NCBI GenBank assembly: GCA_002900995.3
Contig: PJEW03000030.1
Location: 1-37,710 of the forward strand
Direction of reading: 5' to 3'
DNA from: Ganoderma boninense
Taxonomy: Eukaryota; Basidiomycota; Agaricomycetes; Polyporales; Polyporaceae
Length of the DNA: 37,710 bases
Shown piece after piece: positions 1 to 11,258 of the stretch (position 1 is the first letter of the stretch; each line of letters begins with the position of its first letter). The notes beneath the pieces are model-generated. The model saw only the letters and a list, made by a program, of their open reading frames with translations, had not been told where the DNA came from and searched no databases. The translations under genes were made by a program, and so were the position numbers.

Positions 1-3000
1 ACGTTTGCATCAAGCTCAAGGACGAGTTCGAGAGCCTCGGATGCAAGGTCCTCGGCACGCCCATCGACACCGTCATCATGACTGAGGACCGTCAGCTGTT
101 CGCCAGCGCGATGGAGGAGATTGGTGAACGGTGTGCCGCAGTCGAGCACCGCGACGACGGTTGACGAGGCGATTGCGGCCGCGAGCAATATCGGGTACCC
201 CGTCATTGTCCGCGCTGCCTACGCGCTTGGTGGTCTTGGATCGGGTTTTGCGCAGGACGAGCAGCAGTTGAAGGCGCTGTGCAGCAAGGCCTTCGCGACG
301 AGTCCACAGGTGCTAGTTGAGAAGAGCATGAAGGGATGGAAGGAGATCGAGTACGAGGTAGTTAGGGACTGCCGCGACAACTGCATCACCGTGTGCAACA
401 TGGAGGTGAGTAGTCCCGCGCCATGTCCCTTCGAATTCTGCTAGGATGGCATGCTAACTAGAGAATTGCCACACAAATACAGAACTTCGACCCGCTGGGG
501 ATTCACACGGGATTCTATCGATGGTGGCGCCGTCGCAGACGTTGTCTGAGCAGACTACAACATGCTCAGGACGACGGCTATAAACGTTATTCGGCACCTG
601 GGGTTGTGCGCGAGTGTGCAAATCCAGTTACGCGCTTTAAACCGACGTCACGCGAATACTGCATGTCAGTTGAAGGTAACCTCTAAACATCCTTCATTCC
701 GCCGCGCCTCTCGGTCTGATCCATATTGCATCGTCTTCTACTCGGCAGGTCAATGCGCGTCTGTCGCGTTCTCATCTGCGTCGAAGGCGACCGGTACCCA
801 CTGGCCTTCATTGCGCGCGAAGCTTGATTGGGCATTCCATTGAATAAGATCAAGAATTCCGTGACGAAGGTGACGTCGGCTTTTTCGAAGCCCAGCTTGG
901 ACTACGTAGTGCTCAAGATCCCGCAGCGTGACCTGAAGAAGTTTCAGCCGCTCAGTCCGCTGCTGAGCAGCAGTATGAAAAGCGTCCGCGAGGTCATGAG
1001 CATTGCCGGTCGTTCCAGAGACAATCCAAAACGACCGTGCCATGTGACCAGTTCTCGGGGTCGGCGAAGGTTCGTCTGCTGTGTGTGTGTTTCTCGCCAT
1101 GTCGATGTTGACAAAATATATTAACTGTACAGAACGACTTCGTCGAGGACATTGACGAGGAGCTCATTGTACCCGACGATGAAGCAATATCTTCGCAATA
1201 GGCAGCTGCGTCCACCGCGGATATAGCGTAGAGAAGATATGGCAGATGAACGATATCGACAAAGTGTTCCTCACGAAACTCAGTCTATCTTCAGGATGGA
1301 GCACTTCTCTAGAAGTAAAAATGATCACCTTCGCGGAAGTCGGCGCTAAAATGCGTCATAACTTCACCAAACCACCATCAACTCCATCGACAAAGACATT
1401 CTTCGTCCAGTCAAAGCAACTGGGGTTTTCAGACGCCAGATCGCCACATCATGCGCACAACAGAACTCGCTGCTTCGCCGTTTGCGCCAGGAAATGTGTT
1501 GCCCCGTCGTTCAAACAAATCGATACCGTCGCGCGGAGTTCCCCGCTTTCACGAACTACCTGTACACTACGTACAACCTGTCGAAACCGAGTCACTTCGA
1601 CGACTGCGGCGTCATGTCCTCGTTCTGGTGTATACCGCATTGGTCATCTGTCGAGTTCGACTGGTGCGCCGTTCCGCGCGATCCGCACATTACGCGATCA
1701 GGGCTTGAGATGTCAGGTCATCAACTACAGTCCAGCTAACGACTTCATTGGAACTAAGACGAGCCGACCGTCTGTACTTCGAGAACAGCAGCTTGGAAAC
1801 CGATCCTCGACATCTATGATACGAGCGCTCCCGTGGGTTATCCTGTCTATGGGCGGACAGACGGCCGAACATATCGCACTCCCGCTCTATCGCCAGAAGT
1901 AAGATCTATGGGACGTCTCCTGAGATGATGACACGGCGGAGAAACCGATTCCAGTTTTTCTCGTCTCCTTGATGAGATCGGCGTCGACCAACCGCTCTGG
2001 AAGGAACTGTCCAGCTTCGAGGAGGCACAATGCGTTCTGCGACAAAGTCGGACCTACCCTGTACTCGTTCGCCATCCTATGTGCTCTCTGGTGCTGCCAT
2101 GAACGTCGTATTCAGCAGGATGATCTCAGCAGCTACCATTCCCAAGCTACAGCCGTCTCCCGCGACGCATCCCTGTCGTCATCACGAAGTATATTGCAGG
2201 CGCGAAGGAAGATTGAGATGGACGCAGTCGCCAAGATGGCAAGTCATCATGCACTACATCTCGAGCACGTCGAGAACGCTGGCGTTCACCTCTGGTGATG
2301 CGACCCTCATCCATCCTCCCCCGGACCTTGACCCCGAGACTGTCCGCCGCATAGAAGACGCACATTCAAGATCGGCAAATGCACTTTAACGATGACTGGT
2401 CCGTTCAATAATTCAATTCATTCGCCAAGAACAACGAGATCAAGGTCATCGAGTGCAACCTTCGAGCGGCGCGCTCTTCCCGTTTGTCTGCAAAAGTGAC
2501 TCGGCATAGACGCACGATGAGTGGCGACAAAGGTCATGCTTAGCATGCCGGTGGAGCCGTATCCTCATATGCGCTTCCCCCGACTACGTTGGCGTCAAGG
2601 TCCCTCAATTCAGCTTTAGCCGCCTATCTGGTGCAGATCCTGTCTTGGGTGTGGAGATGGCGTCGACAGGAGAGGTGGCTTGTTTCGGAAAAAACAAGTA
2701 TGAAGCTTATATCAAGGCACTCATCTCAACTGGTATCGTGTTGCCGAAGAAGAACATCCTTTTCTCGATTGGCAGCTTCAAGGAGAAGCTCGAAATTTTG
2801 CCATCCGTCCAGAAGTTGCATGCCGCCGGCTACAATATCTTCGGTACTTCAGGTACTGCGGATTTCTTCACTGAACACCACATTCCTTGCAAGGTGAGGC
2901 TTTCATGTGCCCGTCGCGCGGGGAATACTCAGGCTGATCATCGCTCCTCAGTATCTGGAGATCCTTGGCGAAGACAGTGACCAGAAATCGGAATATTCAC

Positions 3001-3387
3001 TGACGCAGCACCTTGCGAATAACCTCATCGACATGTACATCAACTTGCCATCTAAGAATCACTACAGGCGTCCCGCGAGCTACGCTAGCAAGGGTTATCG
3101 CACTCGTCGCATGGCCGTCGACTTCGCTGTTCCGCTGATCACGAATGTCAAAATCGCTAAGTTGCTGTTCGAGGCCCTGGTACGCAAGATGCCGCTGGAG
3201 GTTTCGCCGGTCGACTTCAAGACCTCTCATGACACCCACACGTTCCCAGGGCTGGTTCAATATTTCCTCCTTCGTTCCTAATCTTACAACGGACGGCGGG
3301 GAATTTGCTGAAGCCACGAAAGCCTCAATCAGCGGCGGATTGGTCACGTCTCTCATCCTTCCGTCGGCCTCGAGGCAAGGATCACGG
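1..3387 (+). pseudogene. URA2: URA2/CAD 5' part: carbamoyl-phosphate synthase large region, MGS-like domain, start of DHOase-like domain; multiply frameshifted
   Basis: The CPSase/ATCase protein makes carbamoyl phosphate from glutamine, bicarbonate and ATP, then carbamoyl aspartate, the first steps of pyrimidine synthesis. The gene enters the window from the left. Conserved CPSase stretches can be read in order but in changing frames: [14 protein letters not shown] (from ~52), [16 protein letters not shown] (~205-252), [22 protein letters not shown] (~316-380), NFDPLGIHTG (483-512), LSMGGQT (~1846) and SGDATLIHPP (~2290). The MGS-like stretch with GTSGTADFF (~2841) follows. Introns are 406-482 and 2894-2951; another probably ends at 749. 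Frame changes occur near 140, 513 and 553, repeatedly to ~2640, then near 3255 and 3385. The CPSase part could be a decayed copy, but the clean 3' half of the same gene makes poor consensus sequence at least as likely. Identity is near certain; functional state is not. Confidence 0.85.
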
Positions 3388-5527
3388 ATAGGATGTCGCT
3401 TGACAAGGCCGGAAGTGACTTCGCAGGCTCAGCATATTGCAACTACGCGATGAGCGTCACGGCCACCTCCGCCAACGCTGGGACGCTCGACGAAGAACTT
3501 GAAGCCAATGTCAGGTCGCTTTTCGTTCCCTTCCGCTATGGCGAACCGGACAGTCAGCTCACTGCAACAGCCACCCACTTTGCGTCATGGCCACCAGAAA
3601 AGCCAATCGTTACCGATGCCCGCGGTGCTAACCTTGCTCCCATCCTGCTTTTGGCGGACCTTCACAGCAAGTCTCTCCACGTGACCAATGTACAAACCAA
3701 GGAGGACATGCTTTTGATCTCACTCAGCAAGGGGAAGAAACTCAAAGTCACTTGTGACGTCTCTGTCTATGCCTTGTTCTTCTCGAGGGACCAGTTTGAA
3801 GGCGTCACATGTCTCCCAACGGTCGAGGATCAGCAATACCTTTGGGATCACCTGGAGTCAATCGACGTGTTCTCCGTCGGCCGCGTACCGTTTGAACTGG
3901 CCTGCCAGCTGGGAAAGGAAGCTTCCGCAACATCAGGTATCGAGGAGACGCTTCCGTTGCTCCTTGGTGCCGTGGCCTCTGGACGCCTCACCCTGGATGA
4001 TATTCGTCTGCGGCTCCACGACAACCCACTTCGCATTTTCGCCCTTCCTGACCAAGGTCACGCCAATGTCGAAATCGTCGTTGGCCGCAAGTACCAGTTC
4101 CACAAGCGCAAGCATGCATGGTCTCCCCTCGAGGGAACTGTCGTCAATGGCTCTGTCCACCGCGTCCAAATTCACGGTCAGACTGCCTTCCTCGATGGTG
4201 TTTTGTCGAGCGGTCCATTAGGCAAGGATATTTCCAGCGCAACGATTAGCCACCCTGCTCTTGAGCGACGAGGGTCCGTCTCAAGTGGCAAGGCAGAGAT
4301 TTCGATTGGCCCGGGGCGTTCTGCTCCCGAAACCACTGCCCAAACTCATCCGATTTCAATCGCCATGTCGTCTACTGCTCTTGCGCCCGTTCATGGTCCT
4401 GCGGCGAGCATGCAGGTCTTCAGCCACCTTCTACCCCACCCCGCCTTCAACCGCCGTCATATTCTTACCGTGAAGCAATTCGGCCATCGCGACGTCCACG
4501 ATCTCTTCACGCTCGCACATGAGATGCAGTTACAGGTCGAGAGAAATGGCACGTTGGATATTCTCAAGGGCAAAGTGCTCGCAACGCTCTTCTACGAACC
4601 TTCCACCCGGACGTCGTCTTCCTTCGATACTGCTATGAAGCGCTGTGGAGGAGAAGTTGTCAACGTACATGTCGATTCGTCATCTGTTCTCAAGGGCGAG
4701 ACTTTGCCGGACACAATCCGCACTCTCGGCTGCTACGCCGACGGCATAGTAATCCGCCACCCGGACGTTGGTAGCTCACAACTTGCCGCCAAGTTTTCGC
4801 CCGTCCCTATCCTGAACGCTGGCGACGGCATCGGAGAGCACCCTTCTCAGGTAGGCAGTACTGTGACTTCTGCTGTTTATTTGCAACGATGCTCAGAATA
4901 CACTTTCAGGCTCTTCTCGACGTGTATACAATCCGGTCAGAGCTCGGAACAGTCAATGGTCGTACTGTCACCATGCTTGGAGACCTCAAGAACGGGCGGA
5001 CCGTTCACAGCCTGGTCACTCTCCTTTCGCTCTACTCCGTGCGGCTGAACTTTGTCTCACCTCCGTCCCTTGCGATGCCCGCAAGCGTTGTATCTGCGGC
5101 GCGCAAGGCTGGCATACCGGTATATCAATGCGAGTCGTTGGAGGAAGTGCTTGGAGAAACTGATGTTCTATATGTGACGAGATTGCAGAAGGAGCGGTTC
5201 AAGGATGAGTTGGCATTCAACGCTGTCAAGGATGCCTATCGAGTGGATCATGCATTGCTGTCTCGTGCGAAGGAGGACATGATTGTGATGCATCCTCTCC
5301 CACGTGTAAATGGTGAGTCAAGATGGTGTGCAAACATGAGGGTCGTCACTCACTCTTCAGCAGAAATTGACCCTGATGTTGATTTCGATTCACGTCGTGC
5401 TGTGTATTTCCGGCAAATGCGTTACGGTCTTTTCGTGAGTATTCACTGTCTTTGAAATTTAAACAGTATTCATATTTCTTTGACCTAATAGATCCGCATG
5501 GCACTATTGGCTAGCGTCATGGGGTAA
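3388..5527 (+). CDS. URA2: URA2/CAD 3' part: inactive dihydroorotase-like domain and aspartate transcarbamoylase
   Basis: This part reads cleanly through three introns (4851-4909, 5313-5363, 5435-5491) to TAA at 5525-5527. The first ~290 codons are the DHOase-like domain of fungal CAD proteins. Just upstream, the metal-binding HxH region of active DHOases is replaced by NISSFVP, as expected for fungi, where a separate enzyme does this step. After a Ser/Thr/Pro-rich linker (~4260-4410), the ATCase domain begins. It has the carbamoyl-phosphate loop [12 protein letters not shown] (4590-4625), [18 protein letters not shown] across the first intron, HPLPRVNEIDPDVD across the second, and the C-terminal [16 protein letters not shown]. 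It carbamoylates aspartate in the cytosol, and UTP usually feeds back on the CPSase part. The start given is where the clean frame begins, not a translation start: this is the end of a ~2200-residue protein. Confidence 0.93.
5313..5363 (+). other. URA2 intron with tandem CAGCAG acceptor
   Basis: GTGAGT donor at 5313. The acceptor region reads CAGCAG (5358-5363). Using the second CAG gives the conserved HPLPRVNEIDP; using the first would add one Ala. This is a NAGNAG site directly in the ATCase active-site region. Confidence 0.8.
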
Positions 5528-5860
5528 AGTAGTGTAGGAGGAAGACTTCCTTTGACTTCATTTGCGACTAGTAAATTAGAAGTTTCGCGCATAGGCAAGA
5601 GCATGCGTTCCAGTGTAGAGCTAATAATAGCATGTATGACGGATCGTTTCATAGGACTGGTAGTAGAGATTGTGTCATTTCATAGGACTTGTAGTAGAGA
5701 TTGAGTGCTCCACATTATCTAAGCGAGTTATCATTGTAGAATTGCTTCCAAAGGAGAAAGACTAGAGCCTTGTATTGTCCCTGGGGTATGTCGTTTTTAG
5801 AATAGTCTGTTGGACTTTGGACATAGACGGTTTTTCCAACACCCCTGCCATATACCCCCA
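5528..5860. other. URA2 3' flank
   Basis: No gene seen. It holds the 3' end of URA2, a 26 bp direct repeat (5647-5672 and 5678-5703, one mismatch), and an imperfect inverted repeat whose arms are CCCTGGGGTATG (5779-5790) and a CATA..CCCC..AGGG stretch (5849-5864), just outside the KDZ element. Confidence 0.6.
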
Positions 5861-5868
5861 GGGGTTTT

Positions 5869-6219
5869 CACCTGATTGTCCCACCTTCGAACACTAATTG
5901 GTGGGGTACTATAAATATGTATTCCCCTCTTATTAATGCCAGTTTGCCCTGGGCCGCGTACTGCTCAATAATTGTTCCGATAATTCCTGTTATTCATGAT
6001 AGATAAGCAGAGCATCTCTCGAGGGCTAAGCGTCTGCCGTATGTTTCCTTTGTTCCAAGTTGGCCACATGTCAAGCCTTCCCAATCGGTAAGTGTTTGCA
6101 TCTGTGGTGCTGGCGCCACAACTTGAATTCCACCCGACAGTGCGCTGAGACCTGCTTTAGGAAGGACCCCACCCTGCTGATGCATTGGATCTCGGAGCGC
6201 AGTTCTCCCGTGTTTCTTG
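5869..6219 (+). repeat. Left terminal inverted repeat of the KDZ element, with inward promoter-like signals
   Basis: Reverse complement of 21020-21362. It carries TACTATAAATATG (5908-5920), CTCAATAATT downstream, and a GTAAGT donor at 6088-6093, all conserved in the other copy. The repeat begins with CACCTGAT directly after GGGGTTTT. Confidence 0.78.
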
Positions 6220-8414
6220 AGCCTGTTCCATTACAATACCTGATAATACTACTTACCCGGCTGAGCATTGTACCTTGATTGGATAGGCAGCTGACCCCGC
6301 ATCAGGAAAAAACAACTTCACTCGGTAGTGCTATCGGGCCTAGAGAGTAGCGATAGACGGAGAGTAAGGTCCCCTTTTAGCTAGGAGTCGATAGCGCCCC
6401 CTAGAGGCTATCGAGCGCTCGATAGACATCCGTGAGACGTAGCGAGACGTGATAGCACAGGTAGATATTCCCTTGCATCGATCGAATTTTGGACAGGGAC
6501 ACACAAAAACATACGCAAAAGCATGTATATTGTTGAACCAGACTATTCGACATACAAATAGTACTACATCTAACTATATACATGACGCGAGCTCTTACAC
6601 GAGGTCACTATACATGCATTCCAATTCCAGTACGCACCTCTCCAGTATCAAGAGTACCGCGCAACTTCACACAGAAAAGTACCAAGAGACACACCTTAGG
6701 ACCTAAATAAGTCTGACCTTCTAACCCGCCAGCCTTTAAACAGAAAATAACTCACATTAATACTGCAGTCGTGCCAGCGTTGACATTCACACTGTATTCA
6801 CAACCATGGAACTCAAATCATTTACCGAGTATAATCAAGACCACGAAGTCAACCAACAAGGATACCAGAGAGCAGATCCGCCGAGGCCTCACAGAATGCG
6901 GCTGAGATAGGTGTCTGATGCGCCGATGAGCCAGTAGCTGGTCATGGGGCCAGCATCCCGAGATAGCACAATGCAGAGACTCGAAGGAGATGGACGATGC
7001 AAGCAACAAAAGGTGAGCTTACCGTTTGACCAGCCAGGGAACACCGCACATGGGCCAAGAATGAACTACCTCATAGCTCCGAGGGTTCCGAGGCCTCCAA
7101 GAGTAAACAGACGCACCAGGAGATCCTTGAAGAGAAAATCTGAGGCGAGCCATAAGCTAGACAACGTTGTGCACACAGAAAGCTGCAGGAAGATACGAGG
7201 GAGGGAAGCAAGATGAGAAGGGGAGAAGGAGAGGTCGGCACCGATGTTGTGCTGGCAAATTGATGGGACCACGTGCCAGGTTTAGGGCCGGCAGATAAGG
7301 ACTTGAGCATTTTCGAGAGCAGTCCTGGGTCTACTGGAGAAGGTGGAAATGGGGGTTTTGGAAGGAGAAATGGTTGGTGAATGGATGGTGCCCACTCGTC
7401 GTCCTTGGGACACGGTTGAGGATGACGTAAGGAGTGATTTGGCTCTCTTCCCATTTCCGGTCTTCCTCGGGTGGCTCGCTGGCACTATCGAGTGCTCGCA
7501 CGGCTATGCAGGCACTCGCGAGCACTCGGAGGGCTCGAAAGCATCCGCAGAAGCTCGCTAGAAAAAGTGTTTTTCCTGATGCGGCCGGCCCCCACAACAT
7601 AGCCACTCATGATTGCCGGGCGGGACAACTTTTGTAAGCGTCTACAGCATTCCGGCTGGCTGACACCCATAGGTGGCTATGCCCATTGGCCGGACTCTTT
7701 GTATATACCACTTTACCACTTTTCCTGCACTTCTGCTGTCTGTTAGAAGTCTAACTTACTGCTATACCATGTTTTCAGCATAGTAAACGTTGAAATTCAC
7801 ATCCAGATTGTGACTTTCATGGTCACAGGCTAGGGCAAGCAGCTGGACAAACTTATTCAGATGCTTGCTTACTGGCCCGGTCCTCACCATCCAGGTGCTC
7901 GATTGCCGGCCGGCGACCTCACTAAGCCTCAATCCTACCTCCAATGTATAGCCCTCCCACCTTCAGATTCCCAGCCAAATTGTAATTCAAGTAGTACTGT
8001 AGCTACTCTTCTCTTATTTTAGATGTGGTCGTGGTAGTCTCACCACATTGTTAGCGTATACTTACTTCTTTTGCACCCTCAGTGGTCCCAAGGAATTTAC
8101 CCTTTTGGCCCCAGTGCCATGGCTAGGCAGCGGCCACAGACATCACCCGGTATTGTCACCATTACCTACGGCACTCAGGACTCAATAATATGTAGGTAAG
8201 CATTGCCGCAACATTTCACTGTCATATTCATTGTTTCAAAGTGCTTTGTGTCCTATATCGTGCGCCTACACCTCCGGCAGTGTTTATCTTCCAATAATTT
8301 GATGCTGAAATGATCACACAGAGTGGTGAAGCTTACTAGCCTGTTAGACAACTTGAATATGAGGACCCGGCAGAATACTTGAAAAAGAGGTTTGTAATAT
8401 TCTCGACTACACCT
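6220..8414. other. Non-coding or unrecognised interval inside the KDZ element
   Basis: No convincing coding sequence in 2.2 kb. Open stretches here are short, lack family motifs and overlap on both strands. The one clear structure is a cluster of CGATAG/CTATCG words at ~6330-6450 that includes a perfect 18 bp palindrome (6408-6425). Confidence 0.5.
6408..6425. repeat. Perfect 18 bp palindrome CTATCGAGCGCTCGATAG
   Basis: The two 9 nt halves are exact reverse complements. Related words (CTATCG, CGATAG, GATAGC) recur at about 6330, 6350, 6389 and 6450, so the palindrome is the centre of a repeated motif cluster. Confidence 0.7.
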
Positions 8415-9240
8415 CTATCTACTCAGTTCTAACTCTTCCTCTGCAATGCAGCCGTCTATCTCCCACAGGTCAGCATCCTTTTTCACAAGAATGCCTTCCA
8501 AACTAAGATACATGTTGCCAGCAACTGTAGCCAAGTGGTCTTTATCCGACTCAAAGACAGGCACCGGGGGTCCCTGTGCCATATAAGTAATATACTCTTC
8601 GCTACGCACAAGCACCAGTAACTTACCATGTCTACTGAGGGATTGTCCCACCATCCGGGGCACCGCTGTCCATTTCCAGGACCATCTGACGTCCACGTCC
8701 ACCACTTTGGAAAGGTGCCGTTGTCTTCTAGCCCGTAGAATACGTGGACATCCAGGGTGCTGAGCAACATAAACGTTGGTATGTCCATCTTCAAGACACT
8801 GAACCACATCCGGTGATTATTCCAAGTCACCGCACGTAAGAGATACGTGAGTGGCTGCGACGAAAGGATGGCACTACTATTGTAATAGGACAGCATCATC
8901 TCGAGAGCACCAGCTAATCCCAGTGCTGAGATTGCTATCCACTACAGACAGCGGTCAGTACATGGCAACTGTGAATCATTGTGGGCCTTTCTTTGTCTAC
9001 CAGCTCCCGGGCAATGCCATGGTTCCACCGCCAAATTGTGAAGATGTCAGGCGATCGCGGCATCGCCTGCAAAGCTTTGTGGACTCTCCATATCACCAGA
9101 AGGCATTCAAAATGTGCCGATGTTATGGTATCCTTCTTGTCACACTCAGCAATGACGATCACATTCACATCACGCTGCTCCAAGGCAGCAACAGTAGTAC
9201 CAACATTGGGAGAGGCAGAATCAGGCTAGAACGACATGGC
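8415..9240 (-). pseudogene. Unrecognised minus-strand coding fragment inside the KDZ element
   Basis: Three minus-strand stretches look protein-like but lie in different frames. They are 9183-8935 (VNVIVIAECDKKDT ... IWRWNHGIARELVDKERP), 8899-~8700 (ALEMMLSYYNSSAILSSQP ... VLKMDIPTFMLLSTLDVHV) and ~8720-8415 (an acidic C-terminus ending EEELELSR). Either introns join them or the gene is frameshifted. I do not recognise the family. The IWRWNHG pattern faintly recalls propeller segments of fungal F-box proteins, which is a guess. The fragment lies downstream of the transposase on the same strand, so it would be cargo or a remnant within the element. The TET/JBP dioxygenases known to accompany KDZ transposons were looked for and not seen. 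Confidence 0.35.
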
Positions 9241-9291
9241 AGCATGTAATAGGAATGGTGAGGTCGTCGCGGCAGATATCGATGGTGATCA

Positions 9292-9751
9292 TGTCATGAA
9301 CGGCACGCTTGGCGCCTACCCCGGCATCTCTCCTTCCCTTTTTGGACTGTTTGCCTCCCGCGTCGTCCTTATTGTCCTCCGTTGTTTAGCAAACCTGTCC
9401 CTTGTTCTCGCAGTACAATAACTCCTGTTACCCATTGTTCCTGTTGTCATTGTACTACATACCATTGTCCTTCCACTGGTTCCCGTGTCCATAGTTACCT
9501 ATTGTCCCCGGTTCCCATTGTCCGTTACATGTATATAAGACCTGTACTTTGCTACCTGGAGACCTCAGTTTTGACCTCTTGTCTCCAGGTAAGCTTTGCT
9601 GTATTCTTGCTCGTTAGTTACTTGCTCAATACATCTTGTCTCCAGCCTGACTGTCGAGCCCTGCTCTGCTCTTGCTGCACAAGTGCTTGTCGACGCCCTT
9701 GCTCGTCTCGTAAGCCTCCTCCCTGATCTTACTCGACAGCCAGTCGTAACG
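9292..9751 (+). repeat. Solo LTR, 460 bp family (copy 1)
   Basis: About 90% like the sequence at 22822-28391 once the Copia insertion is removed, in opposite orientation. Both copies are 460 bp. The ends are TGTCATGAA and GTCGTAACG (GTCATAACA in the other copy), so TG..CA-type ends with near-inverted termini. A TATA box (TATATAA, 9532-9538) gives the transcription direction. No matching target duplication was found (GATCA left, CACCC right). The parent element is not in the window. Confidence 0.65.
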
Positions 9752-10110
9752 CACCCCAGAATGAAAACAAGTGGCCAAGGGGATGGAATTGGCCAACGTA
9801 CCTTTTACGGTAACCCGAGGAGCTCCTGACGCTCCTGATGCTCCCAATGAGCAGCACAAACCTGGTAGCAAGACTGACACAGTGTTAAGAAGCTGCAATG
9901 AAGGACGTGCAATGGAGAATGTGCAATGAAGGATGTGGGGACAAGCTCAGGCAGATCGTTGTTTTTGTTTGCAGGGACAACAGAGGTGGAGGGGGGTATG
10001 TTGTGTGTGGTGGAGAAGCACAGGTTCAGTGGCAGATGCTATCATTGGTTACATAATACAATACCCATGTTGTTCTACATTGGGTACATTTCAAAATACA
10101 TTTCAATGTC
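9752..10110. other. Interval between KDZ transposase stop and solo LTR
   Basis: No gene seen. It contains a short direct repeat near 9899-9933, where the phrase CAATG(A/G)AG(G/A)A(C/T)GTG recurs. Confidence 0.4.
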
Positions 10111-11258
10111 CTAGTCCTCTCCTAAGCGGTCGAGAAAATCTACGAAGTGTCTAGCCTCCCTTTCATTGGCAATCCCAGCCAATGCAGTACCCCCCATGCC
10201 TAAATGTTCCTCGAGATTTCCATCCTTGCCTTGACCATCACCTTGCCCCTCATTCTCCATGGGAGCGCTAGATGCCCAGGTGGGAAGTGCAATGTCTAGA
10301 CTCAGAGACGTGCGTCCGACGCACTTCCCAACTGCCAGATGGTCAGAAAACCCAGCCAATTGCAACATCTCGTACAGGCGTCTCGTGATTTGGGTGCTGA
10401 TGCAGTCGTCGTATCTCCAGCACATATGAAGCTCATGGGCAACCACAGGGTCCAATTCTTGCAGCGCCATGATCACAATTTGGTAGTTGTTGTGCTGATT
10501 GACGAGAAATGTAAACAGCTGCAAAATCTCAACGTTGAGACACTTGATTTCCTCTTGTGCATGCTAGACATTGAAGTACAGGTTCATCATTCATTGCCTT
10601 GCGGTTGAGAGGCTGGGCCCACGGAAACTGCCAGATGTCCTCCTGCGTCTCGCAGAGAAGGTCAAACTCAGCCAAGCTTACCATGTCTAGGACCTCATTT
10701 TACGTGAGTGGGGAGTGCTTCAACTTCACCGCGCAATGATTGTACTTGCCGAGGGCCATCCTGATGGCTTTGGCCTGGGTCTTTAGCGCTTTGCCTATCT
10801 TTTCTTGAAGCTTGTAGCCTGGAAACAACACATGAGTGGTGAAAATAGGAAGATGGGAGCAGAATAAACCTAGACCACTCATCCCCAGCTTCGTCAGCTC
10901 TCGAGGTCGCTGGACAATGAGCCTCTCAAGATTGTCCAATGTGAGTCGGTACTCCCGATGTTCAAGCTCGCTGATTGCCACATCATATTCCCTCGAGCCT
11001 GGCATCCAGCGCTCCTCCTTAGAGGATATGTTGAGTTCATCCTCGAGTATGAGCACGCGCTCCTGGGCTGTCTCCCAGCACGTGAACGCAGCCTTGGCAA
11101 GTGTGCGCAACCACTTGAGAGTTTGTTCTCATTTGTTTCTGTCGCCTCTTGGTTTGTGATGTCGATGATCTTGTTAGCAAAGTCTACCGCAGTCTGGGCC
11201 ATCTTGACTTTGGACCTGAGATACTGGTATGCGTCAAATATATTTTCAGGTCCAAAAC
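10111..11258 (-). pseudogene. KDZ transposase, C-terminal part
   Basis: Minus-strand frames match the C-terminal region of agaricomycete KDZ transposases from memory of the family. In order: NIFDAYQYLRSKVKMAQTAV (from ~11240), a stretch with LTLDNLERLIVQRPRELTKLGMSGLG (~10950-10860), KIGKALKTQAKAIRMALGKYN (~10800-10740), EFDLLCETQEDIWQFPWAQP (~10670-10610), then LDPVVAHELHMCWRYDD. It ends at a stop at 10111-10113. There is an in-frame TAA after SPLT (~10700), where the family has a Trp, and frame shifts near 11110 and 10560. The upstream half continues on the far side of the Gypsy element at 18406. It is nonfunctional in this form. Confidence 0.8.

Noticed and set aside
7066..7606. Several overlapping open stretches on both strands
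   Set aside because: Low-complexity Pro/Ser-rich translations in competing frames, no motifs, no plausible introns; probably non-coding.
6220..10110. TET/JBP dioxygenase cargo of the KDZ element
   Set aside because: Searched for an HxD..H..R arrangement and typical flanking motifs in all frames by eye; none convincing.
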